DNA of 64,000 nucleotides from Odontocerum albicorne. Taxonomy: Eukaryota; Arthropoda; Insecta; Trichoptera; Odontoceridae. The notes under the pieces are model-generated. The model made no database searches, had not been told where the DNA came from, and saw only the letters and a program-made list of their open reading frames with translations. Location of the stretch: the NCBI GenBank assembly GCA_949825065.1, contig OX463838.1, positions 8,534,251-8,598,250 of the forward strand, read 5' to 3'. Positions 10,380 through 20,856 of this stretch are shown here, piece by piece; the first letter of the stretch is position 1, and each line of letters starts with the position of its first letter. The position numbers and the translations under genes are program-made.

Positions 10380-11495
10380 CATTAATTATTGTGGACCCCT
10401 CAATATATTCGAATTGGTGAAGCTGGCATGTTGATTGATGACCGTGGAAGACATTTTTTCGCCCCTATAATCGAGGAGATGTTTGATAAGTTGGAGAGAC
10501 TTGAAAATGTTTACATCTGATTGATTTTTAACCTTAGGAAGTATGACGTCGTGTCCGAGTTTCGGAACATACTTCAATGAAATCAGGCAGCGAAGGAACC
10601 TTCACATTCTATCGAAATTATTTTGCGTGCTTAACAATCCCAATTATCTTGCATATATTCGCCAGTTTCTTTCAGAACACGAGTTTCGGAACATACTTCA
10701 ATGAAATCAGGCAGCGAAGGAACCTTCACATTCTATCGAAATTATTTTACGTGCTTAACAATCCCAATGATCTTGCATATATTCGCCAGTTTCTTTCAGA
10801 ACACGAGTTTCGGAACATACTTCAATGAAATCAGGCAGCGAAGGAACCTTCACATTCTATCGAAATTATTTTACGTGCTTAACAATCCCAATGATCTTGC
10901 ATATATTCGCCAGTTTCTTTCAGAACACGAGTTTCGGAACATACTTCAATGAAATCAGGCAGCGAAGGAACCTTCACATTCTATCGAAATTATTTTGCGT
11001 GCTTAACAATCCCAATGATCTTGCATATATTCGCCAGTTTCTTTCAGAACACGACCGTTTACTTCGACCAGACGATGACAAACTCCTTTGCGCACCAACA
11101 CGTCACACAATATTTTACACATCTTCATTTGAGGTTCACTAGGCGTAACTGTCGGAACGAATTTCCAAAAGTTTGGAACGCACCATCGTTATTTACGTTT
11201 AAGAGAGAATTGAAAAAAATATTACATTACTCAGATTAGCCTTTCATCCTACTTTTCTTTTGATTACATTGTTTATTATTTAGTTCTACCATTTTTGATA
11301 GAAATTTGTCATTTATTTATTTTTTTGAAACTTAAAAAAATATTTGGGTTTTGTAAAATCTGCCATCGATTAAAACAGTTTAATATATCCAAGATGAACT
11401 GGTTGGTCGGAAGAAATTGCTGTATTGTAATAACCCCGCCAGATGTACCATGTTTAATTGTGTACACGAAAGGAATAATAATCAGTCAATAATAA
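10380..11495 (+). mobile_element. LINE-A copy 1 with internal 124-bp expansion
   Basis: Plus-strand translation near 10468-10560 gives DKLERLENVYI, a stop, LIFNLRKYDVVSEFRNILQ. This aligns with the LINE-A coding at 27140-27240 (DKLQHLQNV, FIFNRRKYDHITSY). After the tandem array the C-terminal blocks IFYTSSFEVH and SLFTFKRELKKIL follow in different frames. At 11400-11490 the shared tail (GGTTGGTCGGAAGAAATTGC, ATAACCCCGCCAGATG) closes the element. It is a broken CR1/L2-like ORF2 C-terminus plus 3' UTR. Confidence 0.75.
10557..11052 (+). repeat. 124-bp tandem repeat, 4 copies, inside LINE-A coding
   Basis: GAGTTTCGGAACATAC recurs at 10557, 10681, 10805 and 10929, exactly 124 bp apart, and the array ends at 11052. 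Copies differ by about one or two bases. Each unit encodes EIRQRRNLHILSKLFYVLNN and NDLAYIRQFLSEHE; 124 is not divisible by 3, so the frame rotates. Confidence 0.97.
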
Positions 11496-12534
11496 CTTGA
11501 GTAGGCACGTAATTGACTGTGTAATTTCAGTAATTTTACTGCTTAAAAAGGGCTTTTATTATCATCCAAAGTTCTTAAATATATCAACAATAGTTCATAT
11601 GCATGACTTTAGAAGTTTCTCATTTTGTTCATAAGAAATCAATATTGGAATGATGTGAGAGAAAACAGGGTTTTTATACGTTCAGTGAATATTTCAATGT
11701 AACATAATCTCAAACATCAGTCAAATATTTTTACGAGAAAAAGTGAAAAGACAAAGGAAATGGTCCCGATATTACCTGCGGCATTTTCTTATTTGATGCT
11801 TAAGTTTCATGAACCTCGTTGACTTTCTTCAAAGAACGGAAAGTATTACATCTCTCTTCAACCATGAAGTGTATTTCTCTACAGCTCCCATTTTCTTGTC
11901 CTTAACTAGCATTTTGTTGTGTTTAATCTCTTAGTCTTTTTATTTTCTTTCTTTCCGTATTAGAGGAAATAACGTTGTAACCTTTCATTTAGCATTTGGC
12001 ACAAATCTGCGTAACTCTTCTAGTTGTTTGAGAGATTGCCATGTAGCAATAAACTCTCCATTTATAATGAAGTGATGTGTAAATCCTATTATTGCATGTA
12101 ATACGTGAAATGTATTAAAATTTCAAATGATTATTTTGTTGCTTTTATTCATGGCTGTACTTATATAATACCGAAGAACACTCTTGGTGGGTGAACCCCA
12201 TAAAAAAACAAGAAGGAAGCAGAAAATAATGTTGAAAAAACAAAATAAATGTTTGGATGGAAACATAAGACATATTATATTTCAACATATTGAACATTCG
12301 TATATGAAAGTCCCTTATCTTTGATGGAATTCTACAAAACAAATATCAGTTCAATAAAGAAATCATTACTAAAATGTCCAACTCAATTGAGTTGGCCTAA
12401 AATATATCAATAAGATATCGAGGTTTTTTTTAAAATTATTACGTGAACTCAGTTTCTTTGTCATAGAGTGAGTAGTCACATGAAATAAAAGTTATCTTGA
12501 TTTTTTACATATACGTACCATCACAGCATTTCCC
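11496..12534. other. No recognisable feature
   Basis: AT-rich unique DNA. No coding, repeat or RNA signal seen. Confidence 0.4.
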
Positions 12535-12970
12535 TGTCGGGGTGGGTAGAGAGGACAGATCGCCAGACTTCTATTTGTGTCTTGACACACATCCTTTGCC
12601 TCTTTTACATCCAACTCTAACGGTTTCTCTGACTTTCAAAATATCATTCCCTTGATCTAACCATACTTTTCTTGGTCTTCCTCTACCATGCATTCCACTT
12701 ACATTTGTACTATATATTTATTCTGTCCTTTTTAATTAATTCGTTCTGCATGCCCGACCCATTACATGACATTTCCTCTTTTTCATCTTATTCAACACTT
12801 GAGTCTTAAGTTAACATTTATCCCTAATAACTTCATTCCGTATTATGTCAGACATTGTCACTATATGTATTCTTCTCAGTGTACGCATTTCTACAGCATT
12901 AATTCGACTCTTTTCAGTATTTTCAAGTCTTATTTTCGCTCCCACACACCAACGTTAGTTTTTTATAATA
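12535..12970 (-). mobile_element. LINE-C copy (minus strand)
   Basis: Starts with the complement of the family 3' end (CCCTGTCGGGGTGGGTAGAG, matching SAYPD-type codons) and runs back through the CMKR, LDQ and GRPRK-type blocks to the MYGS-type region. Many stops. It is useful as a minus-strand comparator for the plus-strand copies. Confidence 0.7.
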
Positions 12971-13582
12971 TCAAAATATTTTTTTCATATTTCTAATATT
13001 AAAATCAGTTTGAATTAAATTTCATAGAACTTCTAAAGATAAATACAGTTATTGATACTACAAAAAATATTTTATCACGTAAAACAAAGAAACGTGAAAA
13101 AATATGGAATACTTTTTGTAATGAAAATTACAGAAAAGGGTAACTTTATTTTTAGAAATATTTCTTTATTAATGTTGAATCATACTCGTATTCTCATTCT
13201 TATTTAACTTGAATATTCTTTTTATTTAGATAAATGGTTTAAAAAAAACTGTACGTAATAAATCGGTCGAGCGATTTTCAATATTGCGACATTTTTTTTT
13301 AATCTTTTATGAGACGTTATTATATATTCCAAGCGCTTAAATTTAAAGAACCAGTCAGTTATGTCACATCACGGCGCCAAGAACGTCTGAGACAACTAAA
13401 TAAAGTCAAGTTTTTATTTTTTTTCCTCAATTTCGTTTTGTTTCGAGGAAGTAAAAACTATTTCATCATCATCATATCATCGTATTTTCCCGTTATTTGG
13501 AGTCTTCGTGACGAGCCTCTCTCCATCGTGATCTGTCCAAGACAATCTCCGTAGTCAGGTTGTGATCACTCGTGCCTTAGTT
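12971..13582. other. No recognisable feature
   Basis: AT-rich. A putative footprint TACTCGTA lies at 13183-13190. Confidence 0.35.
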
Positions 13583-13665
13583 CAGGAATGGCCAACCCAC
13601 GACCCTCGGGCAAAATGCGGCACGCGGCGCCCTTATGTGCAGCCCGCGGTCATATATGACGAATT
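13583..13665 (+). mobile_element. hAT-like element, one end only
   Basis: CAGGAATGGCCAACCCACGA, followed by a CG-rich stretch with GCGGCACGCGGC, resembles the CAnnnnTGGCCAACC terminus of many hAT elements. It matches the left end of the hAT MITE at 24152. No matching right end is visible. Confidence 0.5.
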
Positions 13666-13689
13666 TTTTTAATTTTTTTATATTATATA

Positions 13690-13775
13690 TCTTAAGATCT
13701 ACAAAGGTTCCTTTGTAGTTGTCTTCCCTTGGTACGTTTTCTTCGGTTTTCTTACCAAATATTTTGGTGATAGAA
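13690..13775 (-). repeat. Unclassified dispersed repeat X, copy 1
   Basis: The complement (TTTGGTAAGAAAACCGAAGA, ACCAAGGGAAGAC, ACCTTTGTAGATCTTA) aligns with 15330-15430 and weakly with 46040-46110. Class unknown. Confidence 0.55.
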
Positions 13776-13849
13776 AAGCGTGAAAGGAAAAGTATATGCG
13801 ATATGTGGTTGAGTAATGAAAGATTAAGAGTAAGTTCAGGAATTCTGCT

Positions 13850-14515
13850 ATTTAGGTAGTATTTTCTCAGAGGATGGAAGAATTATGAGGGATATTGAAA
13901 GGTCTGTAGCGATAGGAAACAAAGTCAATGGGGCACTAAAATATATATTCTCGAACAAGATAGTTCAAAATCACCCAAGATGATCGTCCACAACAGTAAT
14001 TTAATACGAACTTTGATGTATGGGAGCAAAATGTGGACGTGGAACAAGACTGACAACCGAATAAATACTGTGGAAATTCGTACACTTAGATGAATACATA
14101 GGGTGAATATGTATGACCAACTACGAAATAAAGTGAGAAGGGTTGAATGTGAACGTAAGGCTGATTGTTAAATAATGTGAATAAGAACACTTGAGATAAT
14201 TTGGGCATGTACAATAGAGCGAATGAATGAATAAAAAACTAACAAAACAAATATACAGCGCAAATGTGAGTGGAAGACGTGGTAGAGAAAGACCAATGAA
14301 ACTATTGTTGGATCAAGTGAATGGTATTTTAAAAGAGGAATCTAGAAGTCAGAAAAATCTTGAAAAGTCATAGAAATCGTAGGAGCTGTATGAAAAGGTG
14401 TATGGATGTAGAAAAGACGAAGACTGTTTGTCGAGATAGGAAAGTCTCGCCCTCTTTCCGCCTTACTCAACAGCGAAATGGCGTGATGGTATGTATGTAT
14501 TCCTCCTACATTCGT
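13850..14515 (+). mobile_element. LINE-C copy, longest plus-strand relic
   Basis: With frameshifts ignored, the blocks follow the RTE-type insect LINE ORF2 C-terminus in order. GSIFSEDGRIMRDIERS and AIGNKVNGALKYI come first (13855-13960), then LMYGS (about 14010) and N.VEIRTLR (about 14070). The GHVxxxNE block is near 14200, then the SGRRGR.RP block (about 14270), LLDQVNGILKEE (about 14310), and NRRSCMKRCMDVEK with CRDRKV near 14370-14440. The family 3' end GGCGTGATGGTATGTATGTA closes it at about 14505. It is dead. Confidence 0.8.
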
Positions 14516-15140
14516 GTGGCATCGATGTAAATATACCTAAATAAATAACAAATTAATTACCGGTATCTTCTGCGTCATTTCTAATTGGCGAATATCTCAT
14601 ATTCAATATGGGGGTATATCTGTCTGGGGGGAAGCTACCGAGCAATTTCACTAATTGGCCCGTGATTTTGATGTTTCATCCCGGTCAGCTTTGATGTCTA
14701 GCTCCGTTGGGTTCTATCGGTCGATTGATGTCCGTGTTTCGTAATTAGCGCCGATAAAAGCGACAGCTTTTTCGAGGCAATCCATTTTCTGCGGTGTGCC
14801 GTGGACGTTATCAGATCGGCACCGTTCCCACCGCAGCACGCTCCTCACTCCTCGTTTGTCAACTCGGCATTACTGTCAATTGTATCTCAACGAATGACAA
14901 CTACTCGTATACGAGTATTACGTTAATGTTTTTAAAAACCAAGCTGCCAGGTATTATACGAGTACGTCTGAAAAATATTTTCATTATGTTCAAATAATAA
15001 TTTTACAGTATTTTTAATCAATTTCTTTCAAAGCATAAACCTTAACTTTTTTTCTAATTTGTATGGTTCACTTTAACAATCGGAACTGTTTGGTGATTCG
15101 GACATATTAGAGAGCGTGGTTTCGAGATTTGTTTCCTTTT
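14516..15140. other. Less AT-rich block, possible conserved non-coding element
   Basis: Positions 14580-14860 are distinctly less AT-rich and unrelated to the repeats here. They contain two homeodomain-type TAAT cores (CACTAATTGG at about 14649, CGTAATTAGC at about 14739) but no long open frame. Downstream, 14902-14917 holds two abutting footprint 8-mers in opposite orientation and 14957-14964 a third. A regulatory role is only a guess. Confidence 0.3.
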
Positions 15141-15245
15141 AAATATAGATATACTTGGCATGCTTTAAGAAGTGAGTGAAAAAACTCTTAATTTCTAGTC
15201 AGAAAAATAACGTGTTTCATTCCTGATTTTTCCTTTTCTCTCTTT
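15141..15245 (+). mobile_element. LINE-A 3' fragment (short duplicate)
   Basis: CTTGGCATGCTTTAAGAAGT and AACTCTTAATTTCTAGTCAG duplicate the coding end and 3' UTR start of LINE-A, which occurs again 370 bp downstream. Only about 105 bp are present. Confidence 0.7.
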
Positions 15246-15329
15246 CTTCGATTAAAAATATTGAGTGCAAGAATAGCTAGATGATGAGTGCTGCCATTAG
15301 ATAAGGAACTTCTCCGCATCTGGGCATAT

Positions 15330-15430
15330 TAAGAAAAACATATTTGGTAAGAAAATCGCAGAAATCTTACCAAGGGAAGACGAACTGCAATGAAACCTTT
15401 GTATATCTTCCGATGTGTGATATATAACAT
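15330..15430 (+). repeat. Unclassified dispersed repeat X, copy 2
   Basis: TTTGGTAAGAAAATCGCAGA and TTACCAAGGGAAGACGAAC match the minus-strand copy at 13690-13775. It directly precedes a LINE-A 3' end. Confidence 0.55.
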
Positions 15431-15890
15431 CTTTTTTTACGTCGTCCTTTACTGTCCATGCAGGGAGACTCTGGAATCAGTTACAAACCAATATTAGACT
15501 CGCTCCGTCTTTGGCATGCTTTAAGAAGCGACTGAAAAAACTCTTAATTTCTAGTCAGTAAAATAACGTGTTTCATTCCTGATTTTTCTTTTCCTTTCCT
15601 CTCCACCATCCCTTCCTTTCCTTTTGATTGATGATATCTCACTTTATATGAAAAATAATGTTCGGGTGATTGTCCGTCTTTGTGGGGTTCGTGGGCATGT
15701 GATCACGTACATGTTTATGGATTTCGTAGGGATGGATAGCCATTTGAATGATTTATGCGACCACGTAACTTGCTCCATTTACTTTTGTCTGGTTGGTTGG
15801 AAGAGATTGCCGCCTGGGAATAAGCCAGCCAGATTGTATTTGCAATAAAATTTAAGTGAACTTATTAAAGTGTTAAATAAAAAAATAAAA
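15430..15890 (+). mobile_element. LINE-A copy 2, 5'-truncated 3' end
   Basis: Begins in the last coding block (residues TVHAGRLWNQLQTNIRL, then FKKRLKKLLI), passes the stop at TAGTCAGTAAAATAACG, and carries the family 3' UTR (TTGATGATATCTCACTTTAT). It ends with the shared tail CTGGTTGGTTGGAAGAGATT...AGCCAGCCAGATTGTAT and an A-rich end. A 74-codon frame in the UTR (15624-15848) is not a gene, because it recurs only as part of this UTR at 27614 and 52408. Confidence 0.85.
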
Positions 15891-15949
15891 AAAAATATGA
15901 CCGAAGTCAAAAGTATCCGTATGCCACCGAACTACTAGGTGGATAAATG

Positions 15950-16300
15950 ACCTGTGTTATTCGAAGGGAGTAGCTCAGCGTGGGGTTTGAACCGGAGACC
16001 TTCCGTATGAAAGTCTATTGTTACACGCGGCCATGTACCACATTAATCGAGCATTCGGGTCTAGAAACACTGAAGTAGGGGCACGTAACTCGCGGTTCGT
16101 ACCCTACACTTTAAGAATCAACAACGTGTGCACACGCCTAGCGCGTTTGAGTATTTTTACAAGATGAACTCTTACCGTACTGAGACGTATATTTTTTTAT
16201 TCGGGCACCACTGGGGATTGAACACAAAATACCCATGTACCCTTTCAAAATTCTTACCAACTAAACCACGGAGATCTTCGTCATTCTTTGATTACTTATA
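15950..16300 (-). mobile_element. SINE-B copy
   Basis: The minus strand from about 16290 reads GATCTCCGTGGTTTAGTTGG, then TAAGAATTTTG and, after a spacer, GTGTTCAATCCCC. These fit pol III A-box and B-box positions of a tRNA-derived head. The body (complement of ACAACGTGTGCACACG and CTCGCGGTTCGTACC) parallels the copy at 36375-36692 with heavy decay. Confidence 0.6.
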
Positions 16301-16400
16301 GGGGTCAATAAAGCTTAAAACAAAATAGAAATACCTCACGGAAAAAAGATAATGTAAACACAAAGGTGTTAATTTTTTTTTGCAACTTTTATTTATCTGA

Positions 16401-16750
16401 ATTTTTTTATTCAACTTGTTTGTTTACCGATTGAACTGCTTACTTGTTTTCTTTAATAAAAATATTATATATTTTTTTATTCAACTTGTATGCTTACCGT
16501 TTGAACTGCTTACTTGTTTTCTTTAATAAAAATATTATATATTTTTATTCAACTTGTTTGTTTACCGATTGAACTGCTTACTTGTTTTCTTTAATAAAAG
16601 TATTATATATTTTATTCAACTTGTTTGCTTACCGATTGAACTGCTTACTTGTTTTCTTTAATAAAAATATTATATATTTTTATTCAACTTGTTTGCTTAC
16701 CGATTGAACTGCTAACTTGTTTTCTTTAATACAAATATTATATATATTTT
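16401..16750 (+). repeat. 67-70-bp minisatellite, 5 copies
   Basis: TCAACTTGTTTG-type blocks start at 16411, 16481, 16549, 16616 and 16684 (periods 70, 68, 67, 68). Each unit holds TTACCGATTGAACTGCTTAC and TTTAATAAAAATATTATATA. Length variation is in a T-run. Confidence 0.95.
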
Positions 16751-17274
16751 TTTATTATAATGATATTTAATACGGCTCGGTTTACTGATATCCGGTTCGA
16801 AAAACGGAATCAAAACCATGCACGCTAATCATAAAGTCCAATAGGCCGACAAAAATACTGGATACAGGAAAAAACACAATTACAATAAATGCCGGAAATG
16901 TTACAAAAATGTAATCATTAACACGTTCACTGGTAAACAAAATACTTGTGGATTAATTAAACTACCCCTCCAGACGATGTATCCTGTCATGATAACTTAT
17001 TTCCATGCTGAGGTAGAAAACAAGCGATTTGTATCGATATCTTGAGGCCCCACCAAAAAAACAGTACTTGATAAGACCGAATTCATAGTCCGACCTTAAT
17101 ACTAAGTATTAATTTCTCACTTTATAATTCAGCGATTTTGTATTCAGAGACCTCATATCGTGAAGTAATGAAAACAAGTGACTCCCTTATTTGAGAAATG
17201 TGTGACATATTTATACAAAGTTTTACTATAAATCCTAATTTATTTAGTAAAAGTGTTAGAGATTTAATATTTAG
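16751..17274. other. No recognisable feature
   Basis: AT-rich unique DNA. Confidence 0.4.
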
Positions 17275-17560
17275 TGGGTCGGGTTATGAAGTAGAGTACT
17301 CTGAGATGGTTTGGGCATGTGGAACGAATGAATTAAGAAAGTCTAACAATACGAAATACGTGGTAGAGGAAGAAAAATAAAGTATTGTTGGATCGAGTGA
17401 ATGCTATTTTGAAAAAATGAAACGTAGAAAGTTAGAGAAATCGTAGGAGTTGTATGAGAAAGCTTATGGATGTAGCAGAGGCGAAAGTATGTCAAGATAG
17501 GAAAATCTGATGCTCTGTCCTCTCTACCTACCCCGACAGGGAAATGGCGTATGTATGACT
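17275..17560 (+). mobile_element. LINE-C copy
   Basis: Begins CTCTGAGATGGTTTGGGCAT (RWFGHV codons) and continues through GGTAGAGGAAGA, GTTGGATCGAGTGAATG and CGTAGGAGTTGTATGAGAAA. It ends at the CCTACCCCGACAGGGAAATG block. Several stops; 3' half only. Confidence 0.8.
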
Positions 17561-18537
17561 TTGAATTTGTGCCCTAATATTTTATTGCTCGAGACGCGAT
17601 CTCAGCACTCAACACGATAAAAGATGCTAGCAAACGTTTGCTGTCAATTAAATATTTTACACGATTATGCTTGCATTTTTAATAACACCCATTTTTCATC
17701 ACTCGCTACTGTTTATTTAAAAATTGATCACTTTTGAAAGAGTAAACGATATCTGTCGATTGAAATTTTGGCTAATGATTCGTTGTTATATGTTCAATAA
17801 AATAATTAAATTATGCAGAAGATTGACATATTCGTTCTTGCTTTTTTCAGTTTTTTCATACTTTAACTGCTGTTCATTGTATTTCATTTTAGACATGCGG
17901 CGACATTAAGCTGTTGTCTCTCACTTCAAAACATTTAGCAGTGCCTTGGATTAAATCCATTCTAATGCTTTCATGTACAAGCTGCTTATCTTTAGACATA
18001 TATTATAGCTACAAAGCAATATAAAAATAACCTATTTAAATCTCTCAAACGAAAGGTTTTAATAAATTAACCATGCCGATCGTCTTGAAGGTTTGATATT
18101 CTTGGTAATAATCTGTCAAGACTGTGTGCTTGATGAAGTGCAACAACTTGCTCATAGTAAACCAATACACACACATAAGTCTTCCATCTACAGGTGACTG
18201 AAAATTATTCTTGGTCACGAGGTCTATCGCATATGTATAAGTTTGTCAATCAGAAATACAACTAAGGCCACAAATATTTGATTGGTTGTTAAAAGTTTTT
18301 TTCTGTAATTTCAATAATGATTAGACAACGCATGGAGTTTAAAAATAAGACGATGGTGTGATTGCTAACTGACAATGCATTTATATCTACGTATCGTTTT
18401 AGACATTGATTCTTGAACAAAAATAAAAATAAAACTCTCTTATATTTAGGCATTTCGATGGAAACGTTTACGTTGAATAAATTGAGCCACTTCATCTCTC
18501 TTGAGAGTTTGCACTGGTTCAGCAACCGGTACGCAGT
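17561..18537. other. No recognisable feature
   Basis: AT-rich unique DNA. Short open frames on both strands have no motifs. Confidence 0.4.
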
Positions 18538-18813
18538 ATGTTATGTTGTGTGCTCATCTCGGTGGCGATGGCGGCACGGGAAATTTACAATTTATCTGGG
18601 GAAGGCAATTTCACGGGAACATCAAACATGTCTGAAAATGTTTCTTTGAGAACATTTCAAATTCGGTCCATGTATAAAAGTATCAAAATAATTATGTTTA
18701 TTATTTTTTTTTTAATGTTTTTTGTTCATTTGTATACAACTGTACTTTTTGTTTACATGAATGTCAAGAGTGACGCTCGGCGTTGTTTGTACCGTGCAAG
18801 TCGGACGTCCTGA
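18538..18813 (+). CDS. Candidate small secreted/single-pass membrane protein, 91 aa
   Basis: The product begins MLCCVLISVAMAA, a good signal-peptide core. A short ectodomain follows with four N-glycosylation sequons (NLS, NFT, NMS, NVS within residues 18-37). A strongly hydrophobic segment of about 25 residues (IIMFIIFFLMFFVHLYTTVL) comes at roughly 50-75, then a basic tail NVKSDARRCLYRASRTS. The start and end of the ORF are less AT-rich than the flanks. GGTACGCAG lies just before the ATG and could be a splice acceptor. AATAAA sits at 19059-19064. I recognise no family. T-rich DNA encodes hydrophobic runs by chance, so the TM segment alone is weak; the signal peptide plus sequon cluster is what makes it worth listing. 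Confidence 0.3.
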   Translation: MLCCVLISVAMAAREIYNLSGEGNFTGTSNMSENVSLRTFQIRSMYKSIKIIMFIIFFLMFFVHLYTTVLFVYMNVKSDARRCLYRASRTS

Positions 18814-19064
18814 GTTAGCCCCGTACCGAATTAATAACTGTGTATATTGTTATTTTTTATAAGAATTTTGATGTGTTGACACTTATGTGTTGTTTGAATT
18901 GTTTTTAGTCATAATATATTTTTATTTGGTTTTAATGGAAATGTTTTAAATTTTTTTTTAAATTTTGAATAGTTGTCTTTTGTAAAGAATGAAGCACTCA
19001 CTACTTGTATTTTTTAAATACTATATTGTTGTAAGGTACATTGCACCGTTGATTAATGAATAAA

Positions 19065-19794
19065 TTAGATTTTAATAATTTTTATTATTCTTAAGCGTCT
19101 TTTCGTTAGTTGTGTGTAGAAAATCGATTTCCAAATATACTCGTCCTTAGCGTATATTTGTCCAATAGTGAATATAGACCTCTCGCATGGTTTTCTACCC
19201 CTCCGTGCCCAAAGTTTCATGTGCCTATTTTCTACCTGCTATCGCCACAATATCACACGTTCACCTGACTCGCGATTTTTTTATAAATTTTTTTAGTGTC
19301 GTTTAAGTAGATTTTTTAGTAGATTTTGTAGTGTCGTTAAAAATCATCTAATGTATATTTTTTTTTTTTTTTAGGTAATCCATCATCGCATTGTTGCACA
19401 TCTTATGCTGAGGGGACAAACACTTACTGTGGTAAGCGAAATTATCTCCGTTGTTCATAATTGAGGAAGACCATATGATAATGTAGAGTAGAACTAACGA
19501 GCGCATTAAAAGTGAAACCATGGGGAATGCAAATAAGCGAGGTGTATAACGATGGATTTAATATTTAAACATCGAGAGTGTCGTCACAGTGAAGAATTCA
19601 TGTATTTAGATAAGTTACACGTATAAGAACCTGTTCAGACAATGTTCATGTTTTTTTTTTTCAGTGTTATCATTGTAAAGTGACTTAGGTTTATTCTAAT
19701 CGTTTTGGATATCCCGTCAAAGGTTCTCCATCTCGTAGATATTACACACATTACGCTATAAAACAGCTTTAAAGTTTGATTCGTTAGCCTTAGA
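19065..19794. other. No recognisable feature
   Basis: Unique DNA with long T runs (19357-19373, 19652-19662). No gene seen. Confidence 0.4.
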
Positions 19795-20022
19795 ACTAGT
19801 TTAAAATGTATTTCGGAGTTGTTGCCGTGTTCAGTTGGCTTAAATTATGACCGACATTTTGAAGATGTCATAGCCGTCACCTTTAGACCGATGTCAAAAA
19901 ACTTGATATTTGGTAATATTTTTGACATCACCCTGATGAAGGTTGCATCACCTTTGAAACGTTGGCTATCAGTGAAGCCAACTTAACACGGTAACAACTT
20001 AGAAAAACAATTTAAACTAGTA
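19795..20022 (+). mobile_element. Foldback element with hammerhead-like core
   Basis: The ends are inverted repeats of about 46 bp: left contains CTAGTTTAAAATG and GTTGTTGCCGTGTTCAGTTG; right is their complement with a few changes. The interior includes CACCCTGATGAAGGTTGCAT and CACCTTTGAAACGTTGGCT, which has the layout of a hammerhead core (see the ncRNA entry). Structure and size resemble the PLE-H elements of this window but the sequence is different. Confidence 0.65.
19933..19984 (+). ncRNA. Hammerhead-ribozyme-like core
   Basis: CTGATGA (19933-19939) is followed by an AGGT/ACCT stem (19940-19943 with 19950-19953) around a 6-nt loop, then TT, then GAAAC (19956-19960). A perfect 7-bp stem GTTGGCT/AGCCAAC (19961-19967 with 19976-19982) follows, and then TT in the UH cleavage position. 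Order and spacing match a hammerhead with stems II and III closed. Deviations are the two unpaired T before GAAA, an unpaired C after it, and no obvious stem I. Confidence 0.35.
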
Positions 20023-20234
20023 GAAATTATCCAACATGTATTTTCCCCAAATTTTATGGATAAGGTGCGTATTCATCACATTAACTTAACACATTACCGT
20101 ACTAGTAATTTTCTCGACTTTTTTGCATTACGAAAAAAATGTACTGAAGGAAAAACTTAAAAATTTATCTACATGAAATCAAGCTCAAAGCGTTATGATG
20201 AAGGGAAACCGAAATTTTGTTGTGTATTAGCATT

Positions 20235-20525
20235 TTTTTGAAGTTTGGGCATGTGGAATGAATGAATGGAGAAAGACTAACAAAACAAATATAAGTGCAA
20301 ATGTGGGTGGGAGGCGTGGTAGGGAGGGAGGCGTGAATACCAAGGGTAGTATGGTTGAATCAAGTGAATAATTTGAAATAAGGAAATGTTGAAATTGTAT
20401 AAGTTATATGAGGAGGGTTATGGATGTGGAAGAAGCGAAAGAGATGTGTTGCGATAGAAAAGTCTGGCGCTCTGTCATCTCTGTTTACCGCGTCATAGAA
20501 ACGGCGTGATGGTTTATATGTATGA
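20235..20525 (+). mobile_element. LINE-C copy
   Basis: Contains GGGCATGTGGAATGAATGAA, AGACTAACAAAACAAATATA, GTGGGTGGGAGGCGTGGTAG and GTCTGGCGCTCTGTC in family order. The GGCGTGATGG end is near 20510. Dead 3' half. Confidence 0.8.
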
Positions 20526-20539
20526 ATCAAGTACCTAAA

Positions 20540-20780
20540 TGCACCGCAGATGATTGCATCGCGGTGGAGGCGCAGCAGTGTGACGTGCGACGCATTCCTC
20601 CGGGGCGCGACGGCCGCAAATAACATTTCATTCATTACTTGGATCACGTTCCCCGAGACTATACATACGTCTTGGTTTATACGTACTCGTACATACCCGT
20701 GTAGAGCTTCACGTCATGCTCGCCTCCTTTCGGCACTTGGTTTGCCGTCTTTACATTACATTTGTCTGTCAATGGACATT
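20540..20780. other. CG-rich islet
   Basis: CpG-rich stretch (GGTGGAGGCGCAGCAG, CGGGGCGCGACGGCCG) in AT-rich surroundings. No repeat match in the window and no convincing ORF. A footprint 8-mer lies at 20684-20691. Confidence 0.35.
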
Positions 20781-20856
20781 CCTCTCCAGTATCGGAAATA
20801 ATTTGAGCGACTTTATACGTAGTAAAGTTTAAAAGTTTCCGGCCTAAACAAATTAA

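Noticed and set aside
10577..11239. Family of four related small proteins
   Set aside because: They are shifted frames through four 124-bp units of decayed LINE-A coding.
15624..15848. Conserved 74-78-codon protein repeated at 15.6, 27.6 and 52.4 kb
   Set aside because: It is the LINE-A 3' UTR read as a frame; conservation reflects repeat copies, and its last part is the tail shared with SINE-A.
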